Positions 7,365 through 14,284 of a stretch of 15,392 nucleotides of DNA are shown here, piece by piece. The notes under the pieces are model-generated. The model did no database searches, was not told where the DNA came from, and saw only the letters and a list, made by a program, of their open reading frames with translations. The stretch covers positions 1 through 15,392 of the forward strand of contig SKIA01000029.1 in assembly GCA_007116645.1 (NCBI GenBank), in the 5' to 3' direction. Positions within the stretch are counted from its first letter, which is position 1, and each line of letters starts with the position of its first letter. Source of the stretch: Candidatus Woesearchaeota archaeon. GTDB lineage: Archaea > Nanobdellota > Nanobdellia > Woesearchaeales > SKIA01. Position numbers and translations under genes: made by a program.

Positions 7365-8183
7365 ATGGTCTTACTGTCGTCAAAAGTAAAACAAGAACTG
7401 TTTAAACGAATTCGCGCAAAACAATCAATCAATGTAATTCATCAAGAAATGAGCCTCAGTAAAGGCACAATATACTATCATTATAAGAAAATTTATGGAA
7501 GAAAAAATTCTAAACAATCAATTCCTTTGGAGTATAGTGAGAGAACTGGGGAAATTGTAGGTATTTTCGTGGGAGATGGAAGTATGGGTGTGTACAAAAA
7601 TGGCAATTACAGTGGCTATATTTGTTTTAGCACAAAAGCAATAAAGTATGCAAAATATGTTCAAAATTTATTCAGCAGGTTTTTCAAAAAACAACTGATT
7701 TTGTATGAAACAGGGCATGTTTATAGATTAAAGCTTCAGGGAAAACACATATATGAATTTTTTAAAGAATATGTACACTATAAGAATCCTCAAAAAGCTC
7801 TTTCAGTTCATTTAAAGACCATCCAACACAGTAACCCATTCATAAGAGGATTTTTGAAAGGATTATTGGACACTGATGGCACACTTTATATTACTCCAAC
7901 TGGAAACCCAAGAATTGAATACTCCACCTCATCTCCAAAACTTAAAGAACAATTGGTAGTGCTGCTAACAAAGCAAGGATACACTAATCGAGTGAGAGAA
8001 CTCGATAGAGAAAAATACAAATTATCTAATATTGTCAAATCAGAAGTTAACAATATTAATTATCAAGTGTGCTTACGAACTAAGAAAGAAAGCGAACGAT
8101 TCTTAGAATATATCCTTCCTTTTAAAATTGAGAGATGGGGTGGGAGAGATTCGAACTCTCGATCTTACGGCCCCCAGCCGTAA
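7365..8183 (+). CDS. LAGLIDADG homing endonuclease with N-terminal HTH, ending inside a tRNA gene
   Basis: This 272-residue ORF has a helix-turn-helix-like segment at about 18-45 (INVIHQEMSLSKGTIYYHYK). It also has two LAGLIDADG motifs: GEIVGIFVGDG at 62-72 and IRGFLKGLLDTDG at 160-172. Two motifs in one chain mean a monomeric double-domain endonuclease that cuts a long asymmetric site; aspartates in both motifs would bind metal. It is freestanding, with no intein splice junctions. Residues 258-272 (WGGRDSNSRSYGPQP) are simply the antisense translation of the tRNA-Pro gene and not a protein domain. Base composition differs from its neighbours: 17 and 16 G+C in the sixty-base blocks at 7441 and 7621, against 24 in a block of aIF5B at 4021. 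Recent transfer into the tRNA 3' flank is likely. The gene seems intact. Confidence 0.92.
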   Translation: MVLLSSKVKQELFKRIRAKQSINVIHQEMSLSKGTIYYHYKKIYGRKNSKQSIPLEYSERTGEIVGIFVGDGSMGVYKNGNYSGYICFSTKAIKYAKYVQNLFSRFFKKQLILYETGHVYRLKLQGKHIYEFFKEYVHYKNPQKALSVHLKTIQHSNPFIRGFLKGLLDTDGTLYITPTGNPRIEYSTSSPKLKEQLVVLLTKQGYTNRVRELDREKYKLSNIVKSEVNNINYQVCLRTKKESERFLEYILPFKIERWGGRDSNSRSYGPQP

Positions 8184-8209
8184 ATCATACCAAGCTAGAC
8201 CACCACCCC
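8136..8209 (-). tRNA. tRNA-Pro (anticodon GGG)
   Basis: The minus strand folds into a complete cloverleaf. The acceptor stem is GGGGTGG with CCACCCC (7 bp) and discriminator A. The D arm begins GTC with GAT (one G-U pair). The anticodon stem TACGG/CCGTA holds the loop CTGGGGG, so the anticodon is GGG for proline. The T stem GAGAG/CTCTC has the loop TTCGAAT. There is no intron and no encoded CCA. Its 3' half lies antisense to the last 16 codons, stop included, of the homing endonuclease. A TATA-like box sits upstream. Confidence 0.97.
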
Positions 8210-8237
8210 AAGTTAGACGAGACAACAATTAACCGCT

Positions 8238-8243
8238 TTTAAA
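8238..8243 (-). promoter_or_regulatory. TATA box for tRNA-Pro
   Basis: TTTAAA in the minus-strand context CCTTTAAAAGC, centred about 31 bases before the mature tRNA 5' end. This predicts a start with a leader of about five bases, removed by RNase P. It resembles the box before the 74-residue protein gene. Confidence 0.55.
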
Positions 8244-8256
8244 GGTTTGGCAACAG

Positions 8257-8262
8257 TTTAAA
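8257..8262 (+). promoter_or_regulatory. TATA box for the 98-residue coiled-coil gene
   Basis: TTTAAA within TTTAAATTTAAAAA, centred 26-27 bases before the ATG at 8286, again the spacing expected for a leaderless archaeal transcript. A second TTTAAA at 8263-8268 is too close to the ATG. Confidence 0.55.
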
Positions 8263-8285
8263 TTTAAAAACGATTTATCCAAGGC

Positions 8286-8582
8286 ATGGTTCGAGATATG
8301 TGGGATCGGGATAAAGCAGAAAATCGGTATGAAGAGTATGAGCTTCAACCGCACGAGCGCCAATCACTAAAACACATCCAAGAACACATCGCTAGTGGAT
8401 ATGAATCCTCAAAAGAACTACGAGACCACCTTAACTATATCGAGTCGCTCAACAAGCAAGTCCAAGGGTATCTACGTAACGAAGAAGAAATGGGGTATGC
8501 AAACGACACGCTCAAGCACGACTATAAACGCATTCAAACGCTCAGGCAACGACTCATTAATTTACTTGATGAACTCGAGTAA
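8286..8582 (+). CDS. Small coiled-coil protein of unknown function
   Basis: 98 residues, very polar, dominated by helix formers with heptad-like spacing of Leu and Ile (HIQEHIASGYESSKELRDHL and the C-terminal IQTLRQRLINLLDELE). There are no cysteines, membrane segments or known motifs. The ATG at 8286 is favoured by the TATA box 26 bases upstream; another ATG lies four codons further in. It is followed after 31 bases by the zinc-ribbon gene on the same strand, which may have its own promoter. I do not recognise a family. Confidence 0.8.
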   Translation: MVRDMWDRDKAENRYEEYELQPHERQSLKHIQEHIASGYESSKELRDHLNYIESLNKQVQGYLRNEEEMGYANDTLKHDYKRIQTLRQRLINLLDELE

Positions 8583-8584
8583 GG

Positions 8585-8592
8585 ATTAAAAA
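8585..8592 (+). promoter_or_regulatory. Possible TATA box for the zinc-ribbon gene
   Basis: ATTAAAAA, centred about 25-26 bases before the ATG at 8614, just after the stop of the upstream gene. Its position suits a leaderless start, but it is an imperfect TATA match and co-transcription with the upstream gene is also possible. Confidence 0.35.
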
Positions 8593-8613
8593 GCCTTCTA
8601 ACATTCTATTATT

Positions 8614-8766
8614 ATGAAATGTGCGAGTTGCAAAGAAAAAATCGAGACGACCTTCTTAGAAAAAATTATTGGCACATACATTAAGGATGCGGAAGGGAAA
8701 AAACACGCAATTTGCTTTGAGTGTCAACGCGCACTTACCAAACCACAACTTCTAGAACGTATTTAA
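8614..8766 (+). CDS. 50-residue zinc-ribbon protein
   Basis: A short ORF (ATG 8614, TAA 8764-8766) coding 50 residues. Two CxxC pairs, C3-x2-C6 and C34-x2-C37, form a four-cysteine zinc ribbon. Between them lies the hydrophobic stretch TFLEKIIGTYIKDAEGKKHA, and a short charged helix follows at the end. The pattern resembles a small archaeal zinc-ribbon protein of unknown role that I have seen in other archaea, but I give no name. Zn ribbons of this size often bind nucleic acid or another protein. Its stop shares four bases (TTAA, 8763-8766) with the stop of the convergent dockerin gene. Confidence 0.85.
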   Translation: MKCASCKEKIETTFLEKIIGTYIKDAEGKKHAICFECQRALTKPQLLERI

Positions 8767-10550
8767 TCAAACACTGTATTAAAGTTTCTTGCAACAATAA
8801 CCATATCAAAAATATTGATTACTCCATCACCATTCACATCAGCACGAACATCAAAATTATCATTAGAAGCTGAACGACCAAGATTATCAACAACAACTAG
8901 CAAATCACTCATATCAACAGTGCCAGTGCACCGCACATCACCATACTGGCGAGTAGGACAATCATCACCAGGATCTTCAGGAGCGGCTTGGCGAGAAGCA
9001 ACACAAGAAGCAGTTGAACCACCATCAACACCTAGACAATCCCAAGAAACACTACTTCCAGCACCAGGAAAACCAGGCGATGCAGAAGGACTACCAGAAG
9101 AACAATACGTTGAGCCACCAGGCCAACTAGTAACATCATAAGCAAACGTTGAGCTGCGGTCACCACACACACCATCAACAGGCTGAGGAGAAGGCTCTTG
9201 GGGCGCAGGCACATATCCAGAGCCAGGACTGCACAAATGACCAACACAATCAGTAATTGCAAACGCTCCCAGCTCAACCACGGAGCCAGAAGACACGCCT
9301 CCAACACGACCAAACGATGCGCAAGCAGAACCAGGCACTAAGCGATAATCGTGGTTTGCGGAGTCGACAAACTCACAAGACATAAGGGCACTATTGTGGT
9401 CAAGATCATAAATAGTTCTCCAATCTGAAAAAGACATTGACCTAGACCATCGCGTAGCAAAAGTAGCTTGTGGCGTGTGCGCGTTATAATCCACCGTTCC
9501 TCCGCCAATAAACCACAATGATGGATCCTCAATATCGCCAGGAGGGTCTCTTCGGAAAATAACAGTAGACTCCGTAATACCAGCAAAAATGTTGTTGTAC
9601 ACATCGCCTGTGGGAAGAGTGTTACCCCCCAGAGGCCATACATCATACGCGTGCGCACAGTTCACAAGGGTGTTGTGGTAAAAATCTCCGTGAGCCATGT
9701 AAAACCCTGTGTTAGTTGCGCCAGCTCTACAATGAAACACGTTTCCGTACGAAGTCAGAGAACCCCCTCTTGCTCCTCCGTTACCATCAAGCATAAGGTT
9801 GTAGCGAAAAGTGGCGTTGTAAGAAAATCTTTTATCCACATACGCCGCAGAGCCGCCTTCGTTGAGATATCTCTCGAACGTATTGTATTCCATTAAGATA
9901 TCTACTGCTTCAATACTGTAGATAAAGCCTGCAGTAAACGGGTTTGTAGGGATAGGGTGCAAGTCATAAAAATAGTTGTTTCGCACCACAACGCCTTGGC
10001 TTGGTCCTTGAAGCTTGAGCATGCCTGCGTTCGATCCGGTTTCGAACGCTCTACTGAAGCGACTATTGATTATTTCTGCGTCCCCAAGAATGACTAACCC
10101 ACCATACACCGTTATGTTATCCACAAGAATAGGGCCGTAACGCAATGTCATCGCAGGAATTTCGCAATGATTGTTTTCCGGATAGAGAGCGCAGCTTGCA
10201 ATAACAGGATTATGTCCAGGAGCGTTTGTGATAGTAGTAACTTCCGTATTACTTGGATTAACGTGCATAAAAAATCCGGGGTCCCAATACCGTTCTCTTG
10301 CTTCCTCCCAGTTGCCAGGATGATTAGTGATGTACGGTCCCGAGCCTTCCTTGATAAGAACGGTATCTCCTCCTTGGACAGCATATAATGCGTCGTGTAA
10401 ATCATTAAACGGACCGGAAGTGCCGTCAGAACAGTATTGTGTGGTTCCATCACCATTTATTGGACAGCTATTATCAACCCAAATATCCCGAGCAGAAACG
10501 AGAGGTAAAATGAGTGCGGCCAGAACAAGGATGAGTAAGAACTTTTTCAT
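8763..10550 (-). CDS. Secreted beta-helix protein with Cys-rich module and C-terminal dockerin
   Basis: 595 residues from ATG at 10550. A TTG three codons upstream is also open, but MKKFLLILVLAALILPLVSA is a clear signal peptide start. Order of parts: signal peptide 1-20 with likely cleavage after VSA; a right-handed parallel beta-helix from about 22 to 410, beginning DIWVDNSCP and GGDTVLIKEG, with repeated NN and N-x-F turns such as VVRNNYFYD and GDVYNNIFAG; a Pro-rich linker (PAPQEPSPQP); a Cys-rich module (GVCGDRSS to STASCVAS); then a dockerin. The dockerin's second calcium loop DVNGDGVINIFD is canonical. The first (DVRCTGTVDMSD) lacks the usual Asn and Asp and contains a cysteine. Beta-helix proteins bind or cleave polysaccharides, but I see no defined catalytic set. 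No cohesin is in the window. It probably acts outside the cell. Confidence 0.9.
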   Translation of the reverse strand: MKKFLLILVLAALILPLVSARDIWVDNSCPINGDGTTQYCSDGTSGPFNDLHDALYAVQGGDTVLIKEGSGPYITNHPGNWEEARERYWDPGFFMHVNPSNTEVTTITNAPGHNPVIASCALYPENNHCEIPAMTLRYGPILVDNITVYGGLVILGDAEIINSRFSRAFETGSNAGMLKLQGPSQGVVVRNNYFYDLHPIPTNPFTAGFIYSIEAVDILMEYNTFERYLNEGGSAAYVDKRFSYNATFRYNLMLDGNGGARGGSLTSYGNVFHCRAGATNTGFYMAHGDFYHNTLVNCAHAYDVWPLGGNTLPTGDVYNNIFAGITESTVIFRRDPPGDIEDPSLWFIGGGTVDYNAHTPQATFATRWSRSMSFSDWRTIYDLDHNSALMSCEFVDSANHDYRLVPGSACASFGRVGGVSSGSVVELGAFAITDCVGHLCSPGSGYVPAPQEPSPQPVDGVCGDRSSTFAYDVTSWPGGSTYCSSGSPSASPGFPGAGSSVSWDCLGVDGGSTASCVASRQAAPEDPGDDCPTRQYGDVRCTGTVDMSDLLVVVDNLGRSASNDNFDVRADVNGDGVINIFDMVIVARNFNTVFD

Positions 10551-10577
10551 CTGCAACAACTATTTCGAATAAAGCAG

Positions 10578-10585
10578 TATAAAAA
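10578..10585 (-). promoter_or_regulatory. Possible TATA box for the dockerin gene
   Basis: On the minus strand this reads TTTTTATA, about 31 bases before the ATG at 10550, giving a leader of about five bases. It overlaps the T run that may end the folate operon. Confidence 0.4.
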
Positions 10586-10586
10586 A
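10581..10586 (-). terminator. Oligo-T terminator candidate after folA
   Basis: A run of six T on the minus strand begins one base after the folA stop codon. Archaeal RNA polymerase stops at oligo-T runs without needing a hairpin, so this can end the thyA-glyA-folC-folA transcript. No stem-loop is seen. Confidence 0.4.
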
Positions 10587-10587
10587 C

Positions 10588-11052
10588 TTACGACTGACGC
10601 TCAAACTCTTCGTAAACAAAATCTGTATATTCTTTTGCGAGAGTTTTTTTAAATAAGTCCCAGTCAACTTCTGGAAAATACGTATCTCCATCATAATCTT
10701 TTTTTACCCATGAAATACAAAGTTTGTCAGCAACAGGCAAGGCTTGTGTGTACACTGTTGCTCCGCCAATGATGAACACGGTTTCATCGTGTGCTTGGGC
10801 AGTCTTAATAGCTTCTTTAAGAGAAGAGCACACAATAATTCCCTCTTGCGGCTTCATGGTTTTTGAGAGCACAATATTTGTTCTATTTGGCAGTGGCCTG
10901 CCGATACTTTCGTACGTTGAGCGACCCATAATAATCGGGTGACCTGACGTGAGTCGTTTAAAGTTTTTTAAGTCTTCAGGAATGCTCCAAGGCAAGTCAT
11001 TGTTTTTTCCGATGACGAGCGATTGCGTCATCGCAGCGATAATGATAATCAT
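10588..11052 (-). CDS. folA: Dihydrofolate reductase
   Basis: Reduces dihydrofolate to tetrahydrofolate with NADPH. Its 154 residues match the bacterial size of about 160. Visible signatures are IGKNNDLPWSIPEDLKNF at 14-31 with the catalytic aspartate at 27, GRSTYESIGRPLPNR at 43-57 with the folate-binding arginine, and the NADPH-binding FIIGGATVY at 93-101. Dihydrofolate reductase is rare in archaea, and this one looks bacterial. It is the last gene of the operon and regenerates the folate oxidised by ThyA, encoded first. The ATG at 11050-11052 overlaps the folC stop as ATGA, with AAGGA eight bases upstream, so translation is coupled. The C-terminal codons contain one copy of a 12-bp repeat also found upstream of thyA. 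Confidence 0.97.
   Translation of the reverse strand: MIIIIAAMTQSLVIGKNNDLPWSIPEDLKNFKRLTSGHPIIMGRSTYESIGRPLPNRTNIVLSKTMKPQEGIIVCSSLKEAIKTAQAHDETVFIIGGATVYTQALPVADKLCISWVKKDYDGDTYFPEVDWDLFKKTLAKEYTDFVYEEFERQS
10590..10601 (+). repeat. 12-bp direct repeat, copy 1 (end of the folate operon)
   Basis: ACGACTGACGCT, identical and in the same orientation at 14302-14313. This copy covers the last codons and stop of folA. Several 12-mer matches are expected by chance in 15 kb, so only its position is notable. Confidence 0.3.
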
Positions 11053-12182
11053 GATATGATTCCTTCTTGGTGTAATTTAAGGATTTCTCCTACCAAAAAT
11101 ATTGATCCAGTAATTAACAGGACGTCTGCTTGTTGCTTTGCATACGAAAACGCTTCTTGAACATCAGGAATTCGTTTTCCGGGAAAAGAAAAGTTTTCGA
11201 GAGGAGTAGGGTTTGGCCCTGCCTGCGTAAACACAACGTTTTGCGGTTTGAGAAGCTTTAAGCTCTCGTCTGAACGATTGTTTGAGGTAGCAAAGAGAAC
11301 AGTGATTGAGGAGGGAATAGTGTGCGTGTAGGTTGCAAGGGCGTTGATGCCGTCTGGATTATGAGCAACATCAAGCAAAATATTGTCTGTTAGCCACTGC
11401 AATCTTCCTTGCCAAGAAGTGGTGAGTAGGCCAGTAGATATTTCATTTTTTGAGCAGCCTAGATGTTCACATACTGCTTGTGCGAGACCTGCGTTTTCTT
11501 GCTGATGCTTGCCAAGTAAGGATACTTGATGCGTAGTGTTCTCACACCACGTAATCTGTGCGTTCCGTGCTAAGGCTTGCTCAGTGAACACATCTTGTAC
11601 TGCTCTGTTTTCTTGTGTGATAAATACGCGAGCATCTTGTTTTATGATGCCTGCTTTTTCTTTGGCGATCTCTTGTTTGGTCGTGCCCAGCCATTGCTGA
11701 TGATCAAGACCGATCTTGGTTATCACAGCTATCGGCGCGTCAATGACGTTTGTCGCATCAAGACGTCCACCCATGCCCACTTCAAGTACTGTGTGCGTAA
11801 CATTATTTTGTGCAAAATAGAGTAGAGCAATAACGGTTACTGTTTCAAAAAAAGAGAGTTGCATACCTTTTACTGTATCATATAGCGTTGCGAATGCTTC
11901 ATCACTGATTGGGTTGTTATTGATTTGTATTCGTTCGTTGACGTAAACAAGGTGCGGGCTTGTGAAAAGTCCCACAGTAGCTTTTTGTGATAGCACCGTG
12001 GATATCATTTTTGCAGTGCTTCCCTTGCCATTTGTTCCAGCAACATGGATCACAATACCTAGTGATTGCTCAGAAAAATTTAGTTGCTTGAGCGCATTAA
12101 GCACTCTTGAAATTCCTGGACGAATGTCTCTTTGTTCTATGCGAGAAAACAGCTTTGGTAGTATTTGCTCTAGCGAGCTCAT
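11049..12182 (-). CDS. folC: Folylpolyglutamate synthase / dihydrofolate synthase family (Mur ligase superfamily)
   Basis: Adds glutamate to (dihydro)folates using ATP, keeping them in the cell and improving enzyme binding. 377 residues from ATG 12182, slightly short of the bacterial 420 or so. The P-loop HVAGTNGKGS is at 46-55. The FTSPHL segment, the GMGGRLDATN ATPase motif, the IGLDHQQWLG segment and the C-terminal domain motif DVAHNPDG are all present. An upstream in-frame ATG at 12200 would add six residues. I prefer 12182 because it forms an ATGA overlap with the glyA stop, the same junction type as folC-folA. Whether it also has dihydrofolate synthase activity cannot be told. No folP or folK is in the window, so folate may be scavenged. 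Confidence 0.93.
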   Translation of the reverse strand: MSSLEQILPKLFSRIEQRDIRPGISRVLNALKQLNFSEQSLGIVIHVAGTNGKGSTAKMISTVLSQKATVGLFTSPHLVYVNERIQINNNPISDEAFATLYDTVKGMQLSFFETVTVIALLYFAQNNVTHTVLEVGMGGRLDATNVIDAPIAVITKIGLDHQQWLGTTKQEIAKEKAGIIKQDARVFITQENRAVQDVFTEQALARNAQITWCENTTHQVSLLGKHQQENAGLAQAVCEHLGCSKNEISTGLLTTSWQGRLQWLTDNILLDVAHNPDGINALATYTHTIPSSITVLFATSNNRSDESLKLLKPQNVVFTQAGPNPTPLENFSFPGKRIPDVQEAFSYAKQQADVLLITGSIFLVGEILKLHQEGIIS

Positions 12183-13402
12183 GAGATGATTCGCGCGCAT
12201 AACTGATCAACACTTGCACGCACTTCTTTTACCGTCTCAGGATTTTTGATTACAGAAGCAATAAGGACTGCGACTGTCTGGATGTCTTCTTCCATAAATC
12301 CTTGGCTTGTGAGCATAGGTGTTCCAAGGCGTAACCCTGATGGCTTGTACGGAGGCGCAGGGTCATATGGAACGCTGTTTGCGTTACAAATAATTCCTGC
12401 TTGCTCCAAGAGTTTAGCAGTCTCTGCTCCTTTTCCTGGGCCGACAAGACCTTGCAAGTCTACAAGTAAGAGATGATTGTCTGTTCCTCCAGTTACCACA
12501 GGGATTCCATGGTCCATGAGTGTTTGTGCAAGCATTTGTGCATTCTTGACCACTTGAGCTGCGTACTGCTTAAACTCAGGAGTCATTGCTTCTTGAAAAG
12601 CCACTGCCTTTGCTGCAATAAGATTATTGTGCGGACCACCTTGGCTTCCTGGAAAGATTGCTTTGTCAATTGCTTGTGCGTGTGCTTCTTTGCACAAAAT
12701 AATTGCTCCGCGAGGACCTCTGAGTGTTTTGTGTGTTGTGGTCATGACCACGTCTGTGTGGGGGAAGGGACTTGGATGAATTCCTGCTGCAATAAGTCCT
12801 GAGATGTGCGATATGTCAGCAAGGTGTATTGCGCCTACCTCTTGTGCTATCTCTGAGAACTTCTCAAAATCAACAGTCCGAGCGTATGCAGAATGGCCTG
12901 AAATGATAAGTTTTGGCTTGACCGCCACAGCAATTTTTCGCACTTCCTCCATGTCAATAAACCCATTTTGATCAACACCGTAATGGTGTGGTTTGTAGAG
13001 TTTTCCTGAAAAATTTACTGGACTTCCATGCGTTAAGTGTCCTCCACACGCGAGGTCCATTCCCAAAAAAGTATCTCCAGGCTCAAGGAGTGCTAAGAAA
13101 ATCGAGAAATTAGCTGGGCTTCCTGAGATAGGCTGCACGTTTGCGTGCTCTGCCCCAAAGAGCTGCTTTGCTCTGTCAATTGCAAGTTGTTCTACTTGGT
13201 CGATAAATTCGTTTCCTTGGTAATATCGTTTTCCAGGGTATCCTTCGCTGTACTTATGAGAAAGCACTGACGATGTTGCTTCTCGTACTGCTCGTGACGA
13301 GATATTTTCTGAGGCAATCATGTTGAGCATGGTCTTTTGTCTTTTCGCCTCTTTTTCGATGAGTGCATAGACGTCGTTATCTTGTTCTTGGAGTGCTGTC
13401 AT
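12179..13402 (-). CDS. glyA: Serine hydroxymethyltransferase
   Basis: A PLP enzyme that transfers the serine hydroxymethyl group to tetrahydrofolate, giving glycine and 5,10-methylene-THF, the one-carbon donor ThyA uses. Its 407 residues match the bacterial length. Signatures are ASENISS near 30-36, KYSEGYPGKRYYQGNEF at 50-66, ADISHISGLIAAG around 195-207 with the PLP-contacting Asp and His, and TTTHKTLRGPRG at 221-232 with the PLP lysine at 225. The ATG is two bases after the thyA stop, with AGGA a few bases upstream. The stop overlaps the folC ATG as ATGA. The tetrahydrofolate-type sequence is of bacterial style, in contrast to many methanogens that use methanopterin. Confidence 0.98.
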   Translation of the reverse strand: MTALQEQDNDVYALIEKEAKRQKTMLNMIASENISSRAVREATSSVLSHKYSEGYPGKRYYQGNEFIDQVEQLAIDRAKQLFGAEHANVQPISGSPANFSIFLALLEPGDTFLGMDLACGGHLTHGSPVNFSGKLYKPHHYGVDQNGFIDMEEVRKIAVAVKPKLIISGHSAYARTVDFEKFSEIAQEVGAIHLADISHISGLIAAGIHPSPFPHTDVVMTTTHKTLRGPRGAIILCKEAHAQAIDKAIFPGSQGGPHNNLIAAKAVAFQEAMTPEFKQYAAQVVKNAQMLAQTLMDHGIPVVTGGTDNHLLLVDLQGLVGPGKGAETAKLLEQAGIICNANSVPYDPAPPYKPSGLRLGTPMLTSQGFMEEDIQTVAVLIASVIKNPETVKEVRASVDQLCARIIS

Positions 13403-13404
13403 TG

Positions 13405-14280
13405 TTAGAGTCCTACATTTAGTGGCGCTTTGATTGATGGGTGAGATTCATAGTTCTCAATGGTGAAATCATCAATTGTGAACGCAAAGATATCCGTTAC
13501 TTCTTTGTTTAAAGTAAGAGTTGGTAGTGGCAAGGGTTTTCGTGAGAGCTGCTCGTTTACAGCCTCTAAGTGGTTGTTGTAGATATGGAGGTCTCCAAAG
13601 GTATGAATGAACTCTCCTGGTGTAAGGCCTGTGACGTGTGCGACCATCATCGTGAATGCCGCGTATGATGCAATATTGAATGGAACGCCGAGGAATGCGT
13701 CGGCACTTCGTTGGTAGAGTTGACAAGAGAGTTTTCCGTCAGCGACGTAGAACTGAAAGAGTGCGTGGCAGGGAGGGAGCGTCATGTCTTTGAGGTCTTG
13801 TGGATTCCATGCTGAGACGATGTGTCTTCTCGAGTTTGGATTATTTTTTATTTGTTGAATGAGCTCAGTAATTTGGTCCACTCCACCAAAGTTTCTCCAT
13901 TGCCTGCCGTAGACTGGCCCGAGTTCTCCGAATTGTTTTGCGAATTCGTTGTCAGTCTTAATTTTTTCAATGAACTCTTCTTGCGTTTCATTTCCGAATG
14001 CAGGATTGTTTTTGTAGGCGCGATACGCATCGCCGTTCCAAATATTCACGTTTTGGTCAACGAGTGTTTTGATGTTTGTATCGCCGGATAAAAACCACAA
14101 GAGTTCTATGAGTATACCTCGTGTGTACATCTTCTTTGTTGTTAATAGGGGAAATCCTTCTTGAAGGTCGTATCGCGTTTGGTATCCAAACACACTGATT
14201 GTCCCTGTGCCTGTGCGGTCGCCTTTTTGCGTTCCGTGGTCTAGGATGTGTTGCAATAAATCAAGATATTGTTGTGTCAT
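13405..14280 (-). CDS. thyA: Thymidylate synthase (folate-dependent, ThyA family)
   Basis: Methylates dUMP to dTMP with 5,10-methylene-THF, releasing dihydrofolate; hence the need for DHFR in the same operon. 291 residues against 264 in E. coli, the excess being an insert around residues 85-115 that many ThyA proteins share. Key residues: R22 in DRTGTG, RQW at 126-128, paired arginines 151-152 in SRRHIVSAWNP, catalytic cysteine 171 in LPPCHALFQF, Asn 202 in VPFNIASYA, and HIYNNHLEA near 232-240. Many archaea use ThyX or a divergent ThyA, so this bacterial form suggests gene transfer. First gene of the operon. Its ATG has GGGGAG four bases upstream (14285-14290) and a TTTAAA box at 14313-14318. 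Confidence 0.98.
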   Translation of the reverse strand: MTQQYLDLLQHILDHGTQKGDRTGTGTISVFGYQTRYDLQEGFPLLTTKKMYTRGILIELLWFLSGDTNIKTLVDQNVNIWNGDAYRAYKNNPAFGNETQEEFIEKIKTDNEFAKQFGELGPVYGRQWRNFGGVDQITELIQQIKNNPNSRRHIVSAWNPQDLKDMTLPPCHALFQFYVADGKLSCQLYQRSADAFLGVPFNIASYAAFTMMVAHVTGLTPGEFIHTFGDLHIYNNHLEAVNEQLSRKPLPLPTLTLNKEVTDIFAFTIDDFTIENYESHPSIKAPLNVGL

Positions 14281-14284
14281 TACG

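Noticed and set aside
8136..8183. C-terminal tail of the endonuclease as a conserved peptide (GGRDSNSRSYGPQP)
   Set aside because: It is the antisense reading of a tRNA gene. Similarity to other proteins with such tails would only reflect tRNA conservation.
7321..8220. Near-identical 10-mers AGTTAGAGGA (7321) and AGTTAGACGA (8211) flanking the endonuclease and tRNA as a target duplication
   Set aside because: Only nine of ten bases match and such pairs are common by chance. No fuller att-like repeat of the tRNA 3' end was found upstream.
10551..10559. TTG start three codons before the dockerin protein ATG
   Set aside because: The ATG at 10550 gives a standard signal peptide (MKKFLL) and TTG has no ribosome binding site.
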